Shown piece by piece: positions 1-7,047 of a stretch of 13,109 nucleotides of DNA. Each line of letters starts with the position of its first letter. Positions within the stretch are counted from its first letter, which is position 1. The DNA is from Spirochaetaceae bacterium (lineage in GTDB: Bacteria; Spirochaetota; Spirochaetia; Treponematales; Rectinemataceae), in assembly GCA_003452735.1 (NCBI GenBank), contig DMNL01000176.1, positions 1 to 13,109 of the forward strand, given 5' to 3'. The position numbers and the translations under genes were made by a program. The notes below the pieces were generated by a model. It saw only the letters and a list, made by a program, of their open reading frames with translations. It was not told the DNA's origin and did no database searches.

Positions 1-591
1 CCAAATATCTTCAAAGGCTATTGGAAAGACGAGGCTCGAACAAAAGAAGCTTTCACAGAGGACGGATGGTTCCGCACAGGAGACCTAGGGTCGATTGACA
101 ATAAAGGTCGGCTCTTCGTGCGAGGACGGCTCAAGACAATGATTCTCGGTGCATCGGGCGAAAATATCTATCCCGAAGAGATCGAATCGATACTCAATCA
201 AATGCCTGAGGTAGAAGAATCTCTTGTAGTGGAAGAGGAAGACGGGCTCACGGCGCTAGTATGCCTAAAGAGCGAAGTACTAGATAATATTGGAGCACGT
301 CTACAGGATCATCTCGATGCCGTTGGAGATTTGGGTTCGCGTGTTGGACAAGCTATCGCTCAAGCCGAAAAATCCGTTACAGGCAGCGTAAACCAAGCCT
401 TGACAGATACGGAGAAAGCTATCGAACGCCTTCTGGAGAACATCCGCAAGGAAGCGAACTCAAGGCTTGCCGCTTTTTCGCGCATTCAACGCGTAAAATT
501 ACATCCTGAACCTTTTGAAAAAACTCCAACTCAGAAGATCAAGCGCTTTCTATATGGAAAGAAGGGTGAAAAGCCAGAGCTTGCCCCATAA
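1..591 (+). CDS. AMP-forming acyl-CoA synthetase, C-terminal part (5' end outside window)
   Basis: The frame is open from base 1 and ends at TAA 589-591, giving the last 196 residues of a larger protein. The first 25 or so codons contain the adenylate-forming motif GWFRTGDLG, followed by GRLKTMILGASGENIYPEEIE, the hinge and start of the mobile C-terminal domain. The tail motif EKTPTQKIKR carries the expected catalytic lysine (about residue 179 of this fragment). Such enzymes activate fatty acids with ATP and CoA. Between hinge and tail there is an Ala/Glu/Lys-rich helical insertion (fragment residues about 94-152) that looks like a coiled coil, as in many long-chain acyl-CoA synthetases. The GTG at 118 is internal and not the start, because the motif upstream of it is in frame. 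Substrate chain length cannot be told from this piece. Confidence 0.9.
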   Translation, partial: PNIFKGYWKDEARTKEAFTEDGWFRTGDLGSIDNKGRLFVRGRLKTMILGASGENIYPEEIESILNQMPEVEESLVVEEEDGLTALVCLKSEVLDNIGARLQDHLDAVGDLGSRVGQAIAQAEKSVTGSVNQALTDTEKAIERLLENIRKEANSRLAAFSRIQRVKLHPEPFEKTPTQKIKRFLYGKKGEKPELAP

Positions 592-624
592 ATATGCGAG
601 CATAGCGGCGGCTACAATATTTAT
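588..624. terminator. Possible bidirectional terminator between convergent genes
   Basis: An 8-bp AT-rich inverted repeat (588-595 with 617-624) overlaps the stop codon of the synthetase and encloses a short TAGC/GCTA stem. It lies between the 3' ends of two convergent genes. The stem is AT-rich and the T-run is interrupted, so this is only a candidate. Confidence 0.3.
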
Positions 625-658
625 TTTGTCATAGATTATAGATTGCTGTTCTACTTTG

Positions 659-931
659 TTATTCTACGATTATCTTCAATTCAGGGAAGGCCTTCTCGAA
701 TGCCTCTTGAGCTCTGCGCACTATGCCTGCCTTTACGACTCCATTTATTGCGGAGCAGGCGAGGCATTGCCACCGAGGGGTGCCGATTGCGAGTTTGACT
801 AACATGGTTTTTTCTTTCTCGCTATAGGTGACTTTCTCTAGAAGCCCAAGGTTTACGATAGGTTCATCGGACTGTGGTTCTTTTACTTGGGCCAGGGTCT
901 CATCGATCTTCTTTTTCATTTCGGGATCCAT
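659..931 (-). CDS. Small MIP18/DUF59-like protein (possible Fe-S cluster assembly factor)
   Basis: This is a 90-residue soluble protein. The start ATG (929-931) has a clear AGGAG site a few bases upstream. The segment EPIVNLGLLEKV (residues 23-34), followed by a beta-strand (MLVKLAI), resembles the MIP18/DUF59 fold seen in SufT, PaaD and the N-terminus of Mrp-like proteins, where EP.tgi.vDLGLV is typical. Residues 52-59 (PRWQCLAC) sit where the family has its conserved T.P.CP..., and here they give a CxxC pair (Cys56, Cys59). The C-terminal half is helical. The family helps mature Fe-S proteins; that role here is inferred from weak similarity. It lies 139 bp downstream of the unknown membrane-anchored gene on the same strand, so it may or may not belong to that operon. 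An unrelated small alpha/beta protein is the main alternative. Confidence 0.6.
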   Translation of the reverse strand: MDPEMKKKIDETLAQVKEPQSDEPIVNLGLLEKVTYSEKEKTMLVKLAIGTPRWQCLACSAINGVVKAGIVRRAQEAFEKAFPELKIIVE

Positions 932-1070
932 AGGCGTCTCCTTTTACTCCCTTTGCATGCTTTTACCTTATATGACAATCCAGCAGGCGCGCCATATTCC
1001 GAGTGCGGGTTTTCGCAATCTTCCCACTCTTTAAGGCTTCCTTAAGGCTACCTAGCTCAAGTATAGCAGC

Positions 1071-1724
1071 CTATTTATTTGGCTCGCTAGGCTTTTCCTG
1101 GCGGAAATAGGTTGGGCATTGTGCCAGAAAGAATCTTAGATTGTCTGATATCTGGCCTTTTTTGGGTTTCAAGTAAAGGAATAATGTCTTATTGTCTGGG
1201 TAGCAGCAGAAGTGGGTAAGCGATGAGGCATCGGGCATGGAATCGAGAGTCTGGAGAAGCTTGTCTTTTAGATTTGCCGATCGCCAGCAGAGCACAAAGG
1301 TCTTTCCAGCGCGCTTTACTTCCTCTTTATGCATTTCCTCGAGGCCTTCAATTTTGGCCCTGCGAGAATGTCCTTTTTCGATGATATGGCCTTCTCCCAC
1401 CAATTTTTTATCCGTGAAGATATTCATATAAAAGCGATCGCAGTTGCCCACAATGAGCGAAATGGGCATATATAAGAGAGAATGGCGAGGGAACATCGTG
1501 AAAGTGCCCTTTGCATTTTTCCATGGTTCTTTCAACTTATAACTAAAATTATAGCCAATCGCTCCGCCAATATTGACATAATCAGTATCCTTTGGTTTCA
1601 AGATTTCCTCGGCTTGAGTTGACAAGCTCTTTCCCATCCAGCGGTTTTTCTTTACTCCAATGAAATACTGAATAGTCGCCCCAACGCCAAGTGCAAAAAT
1701 CGCGAAAAACAAAAAATTATTCAT
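1071..1724 (-). CDS. Hypothetical protein with one N-terminal membrane segment
   Basis: I do not recognise this 217-residue protein. Residues 4-23 are a hydrophobic segment (starting NFLFFAIFALG) followed by Lys/Arg (KKNRW), which suggests an N-terminal anchor with the rest in the cytoplasm; an uncleaved signal is the alternative. The body is mixed alpha/beta, with a Gly-rich stretch near residues 52-57 (NIGGAIGY), a basic patch (EKGHSRRAK) and several cysteines, including a CC pair in the C-terminal third. It has no metal-binding or catalytic motif that I can name. Its start codon overlaps the end of the ArsA-type ATPase gene by 8 bp, so the two are very probably translationally coupled and may act together, for example as a membrane partner of the ATPase. 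That partnership is inferred only from gene order. Confidence 0.8.
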   Translation of the reverse strand: MNNFLFFAIFALGVGATIQYFIGVKKNRWMGKSLSTQAEEILKPKDTDYVNIGGAIGYNFSYKLKEPWKNAKGTFTMFPRHSLLYMPISLIVGNCDRFYMNIFTDKKLVGEGHIIEKGHSRRAKIEGLEEMHKEEVKRAGKTFVLCWRSANLKDKLLQTLDSMPDASSLTHFCCYPDNKTLFLYLKPKKGQISDNLRFFLAQCPTYFRQEKPSEPNK

Positions 1725-2649
1725 TTTTTACTTTCCTCTTGCCGAGAAAATAGTCTATGAATGGTTCTATGCCGATATGAACCAAGTCTTCTCTTGTATG
1801 TATGCCATTTGGCGAAAAATCATAGGCGAATAGGGGCAGTTGGTTAAATTCAGAGGCAAGCGTCCAGTCTGCTTGCGAAAGGCCTTTTTTGTTAAGACAA
1901 ACAGCGGAGAGCATGATTCCCAGGCGAGACAACTCGTCTTTGATTCTAATGGCTTCCGATACCGAAAGCTCATCTGGGTTTACGATGACGCTCATAAAAC
2001 TTTGTTTTGCAAACAAGGTCTCTAGCGATGTGAGTCTGGTTCGTATGTTTTTGAGCTTTCCATAGACCTTATCATCTTCTTTGTCCACACAGCTCTCTGC
2101 GACTGGCGACTGAGGGTTCAAGCGAACAATCGTCTGGCGGTCGCGGAGAATCCGCTCACGAAGCTTTGTAAGCTCTGCCACCCAAAGGCCTGAAATAGCA
2201 GGCATAGAAAGAAAGCGAAGAGTAAGAGCCGTTGGCGGCGTATCGAACACCACGAAATCGTATTTAGGTGCTAGTCTGCGGCGAATATCTTCGATTGCCC
2301 ACAATACTGCATATTCTTCTGTACCTGGTGAGTACTTTAAGATACTGAAGAAAGAATCAAGGTTTAAGGCTGTATTGTAGGAATAGTTAGCCTTGAGCTC
2401 TTCTTTGCTCTCTTCGAGATATCTATCCACCCAATACGCTAGGTCGACTTCGAGCGCATCGAGCATTGGTTCTACTTTTTTTGGCTCTCCATTGAGTTTT
2501 AATTGTAGAGCATCTCCAAGGTTATGCGCAGGATCGAGCGATACTACAAGAACTCTACTGCCCCTTCTTGCCAAGGCTAGGGCAAAGGCACTGGAGAGTG
2601 TCGTTTTGCCTACGCCTCCCTTCCCAAGGAAGAATACAGTATCGCGCAC
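1717..2649 (-). CDS. ArsA/Get3 (TRC40) family ATPase
   Basis: This 310-residue protein has the marks of the ArsA/Get3 branch of SIMIBI NTPases. It has a deviant Walker A GKGGVGKTT (residues 9-17, signature Lys10), the switch I motif DPAHNLGD (39-46), a PGTEE segment (108-112) and the switch II motif FDTPPTALTLRFL (135-147). The second motif and PG-E segment separate it from Mrp/Nbp35 and ParA. One ATPase domain is present, as in Get3, whereas ArsA proper has two. The CxxC zinc motif of eukaryotic Get3 was not found. Known relatives bind tail-anchored proteins or energise arsenite export, but no arsB/arsR gene is nearby, so the client is unknown. The start is GTG (2647-2649): TAA of the upstream small gene runs into a GGAG site five bases before it, which suggests coupling. 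The downstream gene overlaps it by 8 bp. Confidence 0.9.
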   Translation of the reverse strand: MRDTVFFLGKGGVGKTTLSSAFALALARRGSRVLVVSLDPAHNLGDALQLKLNGEPKKVEPMLDALEVDLAYWVDRYLEESKEELKANYSYNTALNLDSFFSILKYSPGTEEYAVLWAIEDIRRRLAPKYDFVVFDTPPTALTLRFLSMPAISGLWVAELTKLRERILRDRQTIVRLNPQSPVAESCVDKEDDKVYGKLKNIRTRLTSLETLFAKQSFMSVIVNPDELSVSEAIRIKDELSRLGIMLSAVCLNKKGLSQADWTLASEFNQLPLFAYDFSPNGIHTREDLVHIGIEPFIDYFLGKRKVKNE

Positions 2650-2658
2650 AAAAACTCC

Positions 2659-2940
2659 TTAGTCTATTTCGAGCATACTGGCCAATACACCAAGAGGATC
2701 CTGAGAAAGATCCGACCTGGACAGAAGTATGATTAGCTCTCTTTCCATGTATGGCAATAATTCCACGGCAATAGGCGATGGCGGCGAAGGCAAGCCCACA
2801 AAGCCTCCAAGTATAAGAAGCGCAAAGATATTTTCAAGCTCCTTGAGCTCGAAATCGAGCATCCCAGTTGCTTTTTCTCTATTTACCTGAGCAAAGGTAT
2901 TGAACACATCTTTGATTATGTGTCCAAAGCGCTTGGGCAT
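2659..2940 (-). CDS. Small hypothetical protein, first gene of the ArsA-type cluster
   Basis: I do not recognise this protein of 93 residues. The chosen ATG (2938-2940) has AAGGA seven bases upstream. An in-frame ATG at 2961, seven codons earlier, has no comparable site but cannot be excluded. The protein is mostly helical: a basic N-terminus (PKRFGHIIKD), an acidic helix (DFELKELEN), then a hydrophobic stretch (FALLILGGFVGLP) ending in a Pro-rich turn (PSPPSP) and a further amphipathic region containing MERELI. The hydrophobic stretch could be a short membrane segment or a buried helix. The gene ends 9 bp before the ATPase start, and its stop codon overlaps the ATPase ribosome-binding site, so it is very likely co-transcribed. 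It could be an adaptor or client of the ATPase; this is inferred from context only. Confidence 0.72.
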   Translation of the reverse strand: MPKRFGHIIKDVFNTFAQVNREKATGMLDFELKELENIFALLILGGFVGLPSPPSPIAVELLPYMERELIILLSRSDLSQDPLGVLASMLEID

Positions 2941-3000
2941 TTTTGTTTCCTTAGGATTCATATATAGACAACTTATTTTAGGCTTAATCTAAATTACCTA

Positions 3001-3030
3001 ACTATAGCGCGCTTAGAGCAAGATTGGCAA
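3001..3030 (-). promoter_or_regulatory. Putative sigma70-type promoter of the ArsA-type cluster
   Basis: On the - strand TTGCCA (3025-3030) and TATAGT (3001-3006) are 18 bp apart, which puts the transcript start near 2994, about 50 bases upstream of the small first gene. It is the best match in the gap. Confidence 0.5.
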
Positions 3031-3083
3031 GCTTCTAGTTTCTGTGTTTCATCTCCGCAGAACAAATTTATCCACTATATAAT

Positions 3084-3118
3084 AAAAGAGCCGGAAAGCA
3101 CATGCCTTCCGGCTCTTT
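3084..3118 (-). terminator. Intrinsic terminator of cstA
   Basis: A perfect 12-bp inverted repeat (3085-3096 with 3107-3118) has a 10-base loop. On the - strand it is followed by TTTTATTATAT. It lies 66 bp beyond the cstA stop codon and is GC-rich at the core (GAGCCGG). A shorter T-run on the other side makes some bidirectional activity possible, but no + strand gene needs it. Confidence 0.85.
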
Positions 3119-3133
3119 GTTTTGTCGCCATCC

Positions 3134-3168
3134 GCCTGTCCTTTTAATCCAACGGATCTAAGACAGGC
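3134..3168 (-). other. Structured element in the cstA 3' UTR
   Basis: A 7-bp inverted repeat (GCCTGTC at 3134-3140, GACAGGC at 3162-3168) encloses a second one (ATCC/GGAT around AAC). It lies between the cstA stop and the terminator, so the cstA mRNA would end in two strong hairpins. No known RNA family is recognised. Confidence 0.4.
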
Positions 3169-3183
3169 AGAAATTGCCATTTA

Positions 3184-4878
3184 TCAGGCTGTCTCTGGCT
3201 TCAGCTTATAGTTCTTTAGGAACGAGTTGATCATTATAAAATTGAGTATGAGCATGAAGAGGTTGATGATGCCTACGATAATTCCGGTGACTATGTTCAT
3301 CGTCTTTGAAGCATCTGCGAAGAATACGGGCACAATGACGATCTCATACCATATGAGCGCCACCGTGACAGTTATCCATAGAAAAGCAGCCGGAATCAAT
3401 ACCGACATGACATATTTGGGGTTGAGCTTCTTCTTTACCCAGATTGCCATGGTGAGCATGACAACCGAGGCCAGGAGCTGATTGGCTCCGGAGAAGGCAG
3501 GCCACATCGTGCTATAACCGCCAGACCACGCAAGGAAAATCCCCAAAAAGGCGATGAGAATCGATGCAACCCACTTGTTCGAGAAGAATTTATAGCTACT
3601 TGGATTCTTTTCTTTGAGAGGCTCTGCCATTTCCTGGACAATGTAGCGGCCAAGCCTATTCGTCGTATCGAGGGTCGTCAGGGCAAAGGTAGATACCCAT
3701 ACTGCCGTAAAGAGTGTCATGAAACTCATAGGTAAGAAGGGCAGATTTGTGCTGACCATCATTGCAAAGGAATTTACAAAGCGGCCAAGCGCAGGAGTGG
3801 CCATGAGCTTATCTCCAAGGGCGGCGGCTCCAAACGAGGCGATAGATATGATGACAAGAGTAGCAAGGAATCCTTCGACCAGCATTGCACCATATCCCAC
3901 AAAAAGCCCATCCTTCTCTTCTTTGAGCTGCTTAGCGCTCGTGCCAGATGCCACAAGAGAGTGGAAACCTGAAAGCGCGCCGCAGGCTATTATGAGAGGA
4001 ACAGTAGGCCAGAAAGGCGAAGGCTGAAGAGCGCCCGCAGGTCCAATTAGCTTGGCGCTAAAGGTGGTAAAGGCCGGGATCGAATCAAGGGGCTTTGCAC
4101 TTATGAGCGCTGAAATACCTCCTACAAGCAGCCCGAAATACAGGAAGAAAGAAGAGAGGTAATCGCGCGGCTGCAAGAGCAGGTTAACCGGCAAAGTCGA
4201 AGCTAACACGATGTACACGAAGATGATAAGGAAATATATTTCCTTGCTCATCTTGACGGGGAGCATGTCGCCAAACCAGAAGGCTAGGATTATCAGCACC
4301 AAGCCTATCAAGGAACCCCAGCCTAGGCCAAGCTTCGAGCGATACATGGCAAAGCCCGCGATAACCGCGGCTACGCAGAAAAACACGAATGAAAAGAAGA
4401 CTCGTCCATCCGCAGCGAACTGGCCTGCTACAATATCGCCAAAGGCTGCCACAACCAGCACGCAGAGGAAGAGCGTAAACCAGCCAAAGGTTGTGCCTGC
4501 CTTTTTGCCCATAAGGTCTTGGGCAACGAATTGCACCGAGCGGCCATCATACCTGACAGATGCCGTCAGCGCAAGATAATCGTGGATTGCGCCCAATAGT
4601 ATGTTGCCGAGCCAAATCCACAATAGTCCTGGCAGCCATCCCCAAGCCACTGCCATTGCCGGCCCTGTAATCGGGCCTGCGCCTGCAATCGAAGCAAAGT
4701 GGTGACCAAACAGGACATACTTGTTGGTGGGCACATAGTCGACTCCATCTTGAAGCCTTTTGGATGGAGCTTCTGGCGCTTCTTTGCTCTTGAGTAGCTT
4801 GTCTCGGATTACCCGACCATATGCGAAATAGAATATCAGGTATATCGCGAGGGCAAGCAAGGCAATGAGAGTTGTCAT
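3184..4878 (-). CDS. cstA: CstA family transporter (carbon starvation protein)
   Basis: This 564-residue polytopic membrane protein has about 14-16 hydrophobic segments spread over its whole length. Two stretches are hallmarks of the family: the N-terminal block with AGAGPITGPAMAVAWGWLPG (residues about 66-85) followed by GNILLGAIHDY, and the mid-protein block CGALSGFHSLVASGTSAKQL (residues about 300-319). E. coli CstA and BtsT are about 700 residues; this belongs to the shorter form common in other phyla. Family members import pyruvate and have been linked to peptide uptake, and the exact substrate here is not visible. The start ATG is preceded by AGGAGG at good spacing. The gene is divergent from an M29 aminopeptidase, which fits a role in amino-acid or peptide carbon use, and ends at a clear intrinsic terminator. 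Confidence 0.93.
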   Translation of the reverse strand: MTTLIALLALAIYLIFYFAYGRVIRDKLLKSKEAPEAPSKRLQDGVDYVPTNKYVLFGHHFASIAGAGPITGPAMAVAWGWLPGLLWIWLGNILLGAIHDYLALTASVRYDGRSVQFVAQDLMGKKAGTTFGWFTLFLCVLVVAAFGDIVAGQFAADGRVFFSFVFFCVAAVIAGFAMYRSKLGLGWGSLIGLVLIILAFWFGDMLPVKMSKEIYFLIIFVYIVLASTLPVNLLLQPRDYLSSFFLYFGLLVGGISALISAKPLDSIPAFTTFSAKLIGPAGALQPSPFWPTVPLIIACGALSGFHSLVASGTSAKQLKEEKDGLFVGYGAMLVEGFLATLVIISIASFGAAALGDKLMATPALGRFVNSFAMMVSTNLPFLPMSFMTLFTAVWVSTFALTTLDTTNRLGRYIVQEMAEPLKEKNPSSYKFFSNKWVASILIAFLGIFLAWSGGYSTMWPAFSGANQLLASVVMLTMAIWVKKKLNPKYVMSVLIPAAFLWITVTVALIWYEIVIVPVFFADASKTMNIVTGIIVGIINLFMLILNFIMINSFLKNYKLKPETA

Positions 4879-4908
4879 GCAGTCCTCCTATGAGAAAACG
4901 GATATTTT

Positions 4909-4938
4909 ATTTTAACTACAGTTTCTTGACGGCGTCAA
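4909..4938 (-). promoter_or_regulatory. Putative cstA promoter with palindrome over the -35 box
   Basis: On the - strand TTGACG (4933-4938) and TAAAAT (4909-4914) are 18 bp apart, upstream of the cstA ribosome-binding site. The -35 box forms half of a perfect inverted repeat, TTGACG-G-CGTCAA (4926-4938), a possible operator. Confidence 0.55.
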
Positions 4939-4984
4939 TGGTTTTTTATTCTATATATGTGTACTATTAAAAAAGATGCATACC

Positions 4985-5014
4985 TTTTCAGAGTTTTTCG
5001 ATATACGTTATTAT
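4985..5014 (+). promoter_or_regulatory. Possible promoter of the M29 aminopeptidase gene
   Basis: TTTTCA (4985-4990) and TATTAT (5009-5014) are 18 bp apart and would give a leader of about 65 bases. The region is very AT-rich, so chance matches are easy. Confidence 0.35.
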
Positions 5015-5084
5015 ATAGGGTGCTATTCAAGAGAGATTATATAGATGCTTATCAAGATCAAGATTATTCAGAAAGGGAACATAA

Positions 5085-6203
5085 ATGGAAGATCAAAGAC
5101 TTAGAAAACTGGCGCAGCTCTTGGTTAATTATTCTACTAAAGTGCATGCTGGCGATAGAGTGCTCATCGAAAACTCGAACCTTGAATCGGACTTCGTGCG
5201 CCTTCTCATAGAAGAAGTGCATGCTATAGGAGGACTTGCTTTCATTTCTTTGAGAGACAGACGGATCGAAAGGACACTCTTTATGGATGCACCGGAGGAA
5301 CAGTTCGATCTGCAGGCAGAATTCGAAAGCGCTCGCATGGACAAGATGGATGTATATATCGGTTTTACTAGCGTTCGGAATTCATTTGCATGGCAAGACT
5401 TACCGGCGAGCAAAATCGAGCTCTACAATAGTCATGTCTGGAAGAAAGTCCACATCGATCGTCGAATACCGCATACCCGCTGGGTTGTGCTCCGCTATCC
5501 TAGCGCCGCCATGGCGCAAAATGCGGGGATGAGCGAAGATGCATTTGAAAAATTCTATTTCGATGTATGTACAATGGACTACGAAAAAATGTCTCGCGCC
5601 ATGGATCCGCTTGTGGAACTTCTTCAGAAAAGCGACAGAGTAAAAATTATAGGACCTGAGACCGATCTCGAGTTCTCGATAAGAGGTCTTCCTGCTATCA
5701 AATGCGATGGAACCATGAACATTCCAGACGGAGAAGTCTATACAGCTCCGGTGCGCGATTCGGTAAATGGGATATTGAGCTACAATACTCCAAACGAGAA
5801 GGATGGTTTTAAATTCGAGAATATTGTTTTCGAATTCAAAGACGGCAAGATCGTCCAAGCTCGCGCTAACGATACTGAGCGGATAAATAAAATACTTGAT
5901 ATCGATGATGGAGCTCGCTATCTTGGTGAGTTTTCTTTTGGTATCAATCCTTATATAACTCGCCCAATCTTGGAAACGCTCTTCGATGAAAAAATAGCAG
6001 GCTCTTTACATATCACGCCTGGAAACTCATACGATGATTGTTTCAATGGCAATCGCTCGGCGCTGCACTGGGACATAGTTCTTCTGCAAGATAAAGCCTC
6101 GGGCGGCGGAGAAGTATGGATCGACGGTAGGCTGATCCGAAAAGACGGACTCTTTGTCTTGCCTGAGTTGAAAGGATTGAATCCCGAGGCTCTCAAGAGC
6201 TAG
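5085..6203 (+). CDS. M29 family metallo-aminopeptidase (aminopeptidase T/AmpS-like)
   Basis: This is a cytoplasmic peptidase of 372 residues, a little shorter than AmpS/AmpT (about 410). It removes N-terminal amino acids using a two-metal centre. The metal ligands of the family can be placed: Glu217 in DGEVYTAPV, Glu282 in LGEFSFGINP, His309 in GSLHITPGNSY, and His328 and Asp330 in SALHWDIVL. The catalytic tyrosine is Tyr316, seven residues after His309 as in AmpS. The loop between the two histidines is shorter (19 residues) than in AmpS/AmpT (about 31-33), which accounts for part of the length difference. The start ATG has AAAGGGA upstream. The gene stands alone, divergent from cstA and convergent with the ferredoxin gene, with only 15 bp between the two stop codons. 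A role in peptide turnover is inferred. Confidence 0.93.
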   Translation: MEDQRLRKLAQLLVNYSTKVHAGDRVLIENSNLESDFVRLLIEEVHAIGGLAFISLRDRRIERTLFMDAPEEQFDLQAEFESARMDKMDVYIGFTSVRNSFAWQDLPASKIELYNSHVWKKVHIDRRIPHTRWVVLRYPSAAMAQNAGMSEDAFEKFYFDVCTMDYEKMSRAMDPLVELLQKSDRVKIIGPETDLEFSIRGLPAIKCDGTMNIPDGEVYTAPVRDSVNGILSYNTPNEKDGFKFENIVFEFKDGKIVQARANDTERINKILDIDDGARYLGEFSFGINPYITRPILETLFDEKIAGSLHITPGNSYDDCFNGNRSALHWDIVLLQDKASGGGEVWIDGRLIRKDGLFVLPELKGLNPEALKS

Positions 6204-6218
6204 TGATGACTGGAGAGC

Positions 6219-6449
6219 TTACTCGCCGTCATCTCCGATCGACTGAGCAGAGCAATCGTTCATGGCTTCTATCGCTAGCTCGTTCTCCTCTTTTGTTTGA
6301 GGCTGACGAGTGACGTAAGCTTGTCCATCGTCGCCTAGGGTGAAGATGTCTGGAGCTGTAACAGAGCATAAGCCACAGCCAATGCAGGATGCATCGACAT
6401 ACCATTTACCTTTTGCATTTTGAGGAAGGCGATTGGATCTATCCGCCAT
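6219..6449 (-). CDS. Single-cluster [4Fe-4S] ferredoxin
   Basis: This small acidic protein of 76 residues has the ligand pattern Cys22-x2-Cys25-x2-Cys28 (CIGCGLC) and a remote fourth cysteine, Cys66 (DCSAQSI). This is the one-cluster layout of Bacillus/Pyrococcus-type ferredoxins, with the second motif reduced to one cysteine. The flanking APDIFTLGDDGQAYV segment is typical. The residue after Cys66 is Ser where Pro is usual. The protein would carry single electrons to cytoplasmic oxidoreductases; its partner is not visible here. The start ATG is preceded by AAGGAG. It is the only gene between the hsp20 terminator and the convergent aminopeptidase, so it must have its own promoter, which I could not place with confidence. 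Confidence 0.93.
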   Translation of the reverse strand: MADRSNRLPQNAKGKWYVDASCIGCGLCSVTAPDIFTLGDDGQAYVTRQPQTKEENELAIEAMNDCSAQSIGDDGE

Positions 6450-6540
6450 AATATCTCCTTTGCCAGCAAAGCCGGTTATGTAAATCTAGAATTCGTTCAG
6501 CATGATAACACAATAAGGCTGAGAACTGAAAGCCGTGCTA

Positions 6541-6566
6541 TAAAAAAACCGGGCCTAAAGCCCGGC
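6541..6566 (-). terminator. Intrinsic terminator of hsp20
   Basis: A 6-bp GC-only stem (CCGGGC 6549-6554, GCCCGG 6560-6565) with a 5-base loop is followed on the - strand by seven T residues (6548-6542). It lies about 55 bp beyond the hsp20 stop codon. Confidence 0.88.
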
Positions 6567-6621
6567 TTTTATAAGGAAGATTAAGAAGCACATCTAAGAA
6601 GCCGAAGCAAAGAAGTTCAGT

Positions 6622-7041
6622 TTAGTTGATTTTTACCTCAATACTCTTGGGAGCAGCTTCAGGTTTCTTTGGAAGGACGACTTCCAGCACACCATTCTTG
6701 AAGTGAGCCTCGATCTTTTCAGGATCTACCTCTTCGGGCAGAGTAAAGCTGCGCTGGAACTGATATTCTCTCCGCTCCCTGCGGATCCACCGACCTTTCT
6801 TGGATTTCTCTTCGCTCTTCTCTCGTTTGGCGGTGGCAAGCATAAGCTGGCCATTGCGAACTTCCAACTTTATATCTTTTTCGGTTAAGCCGGGAAGATC
6901 GGCTTCGATGGTGTATTTATCGCCTTCTTCGTATACGTCGATAGCTGGAGTGCGGAAGCTCTGCGTTAGCCAATCTTCGTTGTTAAAAAAGCTCTCGATA
7001 AGATCAAATGGGCTTTTGTCATACAAAACTAGATTGTTCAT
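6622..7041 (-). CDS. Small heat-shock protein, Hsp20/alpha-crystallin family
   Basis: This 139-residue chaperone binds unfolding proteins and holds them for refolding without ATP. The alpha-crystallin domain spans about residues 32-125: TPAIDVYEEGDKYTIEADLPG at its start, RREYQFQRSFTLP in the middle, and the diagnostic FKNGVLEVVLPK near its end. The C-terminal IEVKI supplies the I-x-V/I motif used in oligomer assembly. The N-terminal arm is short (about 30 residues). The ATG at 7039-7041 is chosen because AGGAGG lies a few bases upstream and MNNLVLYDKSPF is a normal N-terminus. An in-frame ATG at 7125 would add 28 residues but has no ribosome-binding site and falls at the predicted transcript start. 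The 5' UTR and promoter are unusual and are listed separately. An intrinsic terminator follows. Confidence 0.95.
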   Translation of the reverse strand: MNNLVLYDKSPFDLIESFFNNEDWLTQSFRTPAIDVYEEGDKYTIEADLPGLTEKDIKLEVRNGQLMLATAKREKSEEKSKKGRWIRRERREYQFQRSFTLPEEVDPEKIEAHFKNGVLEVVLPKKPEAAPKSIEVKIN

Positions 7042-7047
7042 AGTTAC

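Noticed and set aside
118..591. A separate short gene starting at the GTG at 118
   Set aside because: The frame is open from base 1 and encodes GWFRTGDLG upstream, so the GTG is internal to a truncated acyl-CoA synthetase.
1032..1055. TTAAGG-rich short repeats as a terminator after the membrane-anchored gene
   Set aside because: The repeats are short and direct rather than forming a stable stem, and no T-run follows.
1717..2649. Arsenic-resistance ArsA
   Set aside because: Only one ATPase domain is present and there are no arsenic genes nearby, so only the wider ArsA/Get3 family is supported.
2393..2662. Open frame of 89 codons on the + strand inside the ATPase gene
   Set aside because: It is a shadow of a strongly supported gene on the other strand, with a Ser/Arg-rich translation and no motif.
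4211..4579. Open frame of 122 codons on the + strand inside cstA
   Set aside because: It is antisense to conserved CstA sequence, and its translation has no recognisable domain.
4957..5211. A small + strand gene ahead of the aminopeptidase
   Set aside because: It overlaps the aminopeptidase coding region in another frame, has no ribosome-binding site, and its composition reflects AT-rich noncoding DNA.
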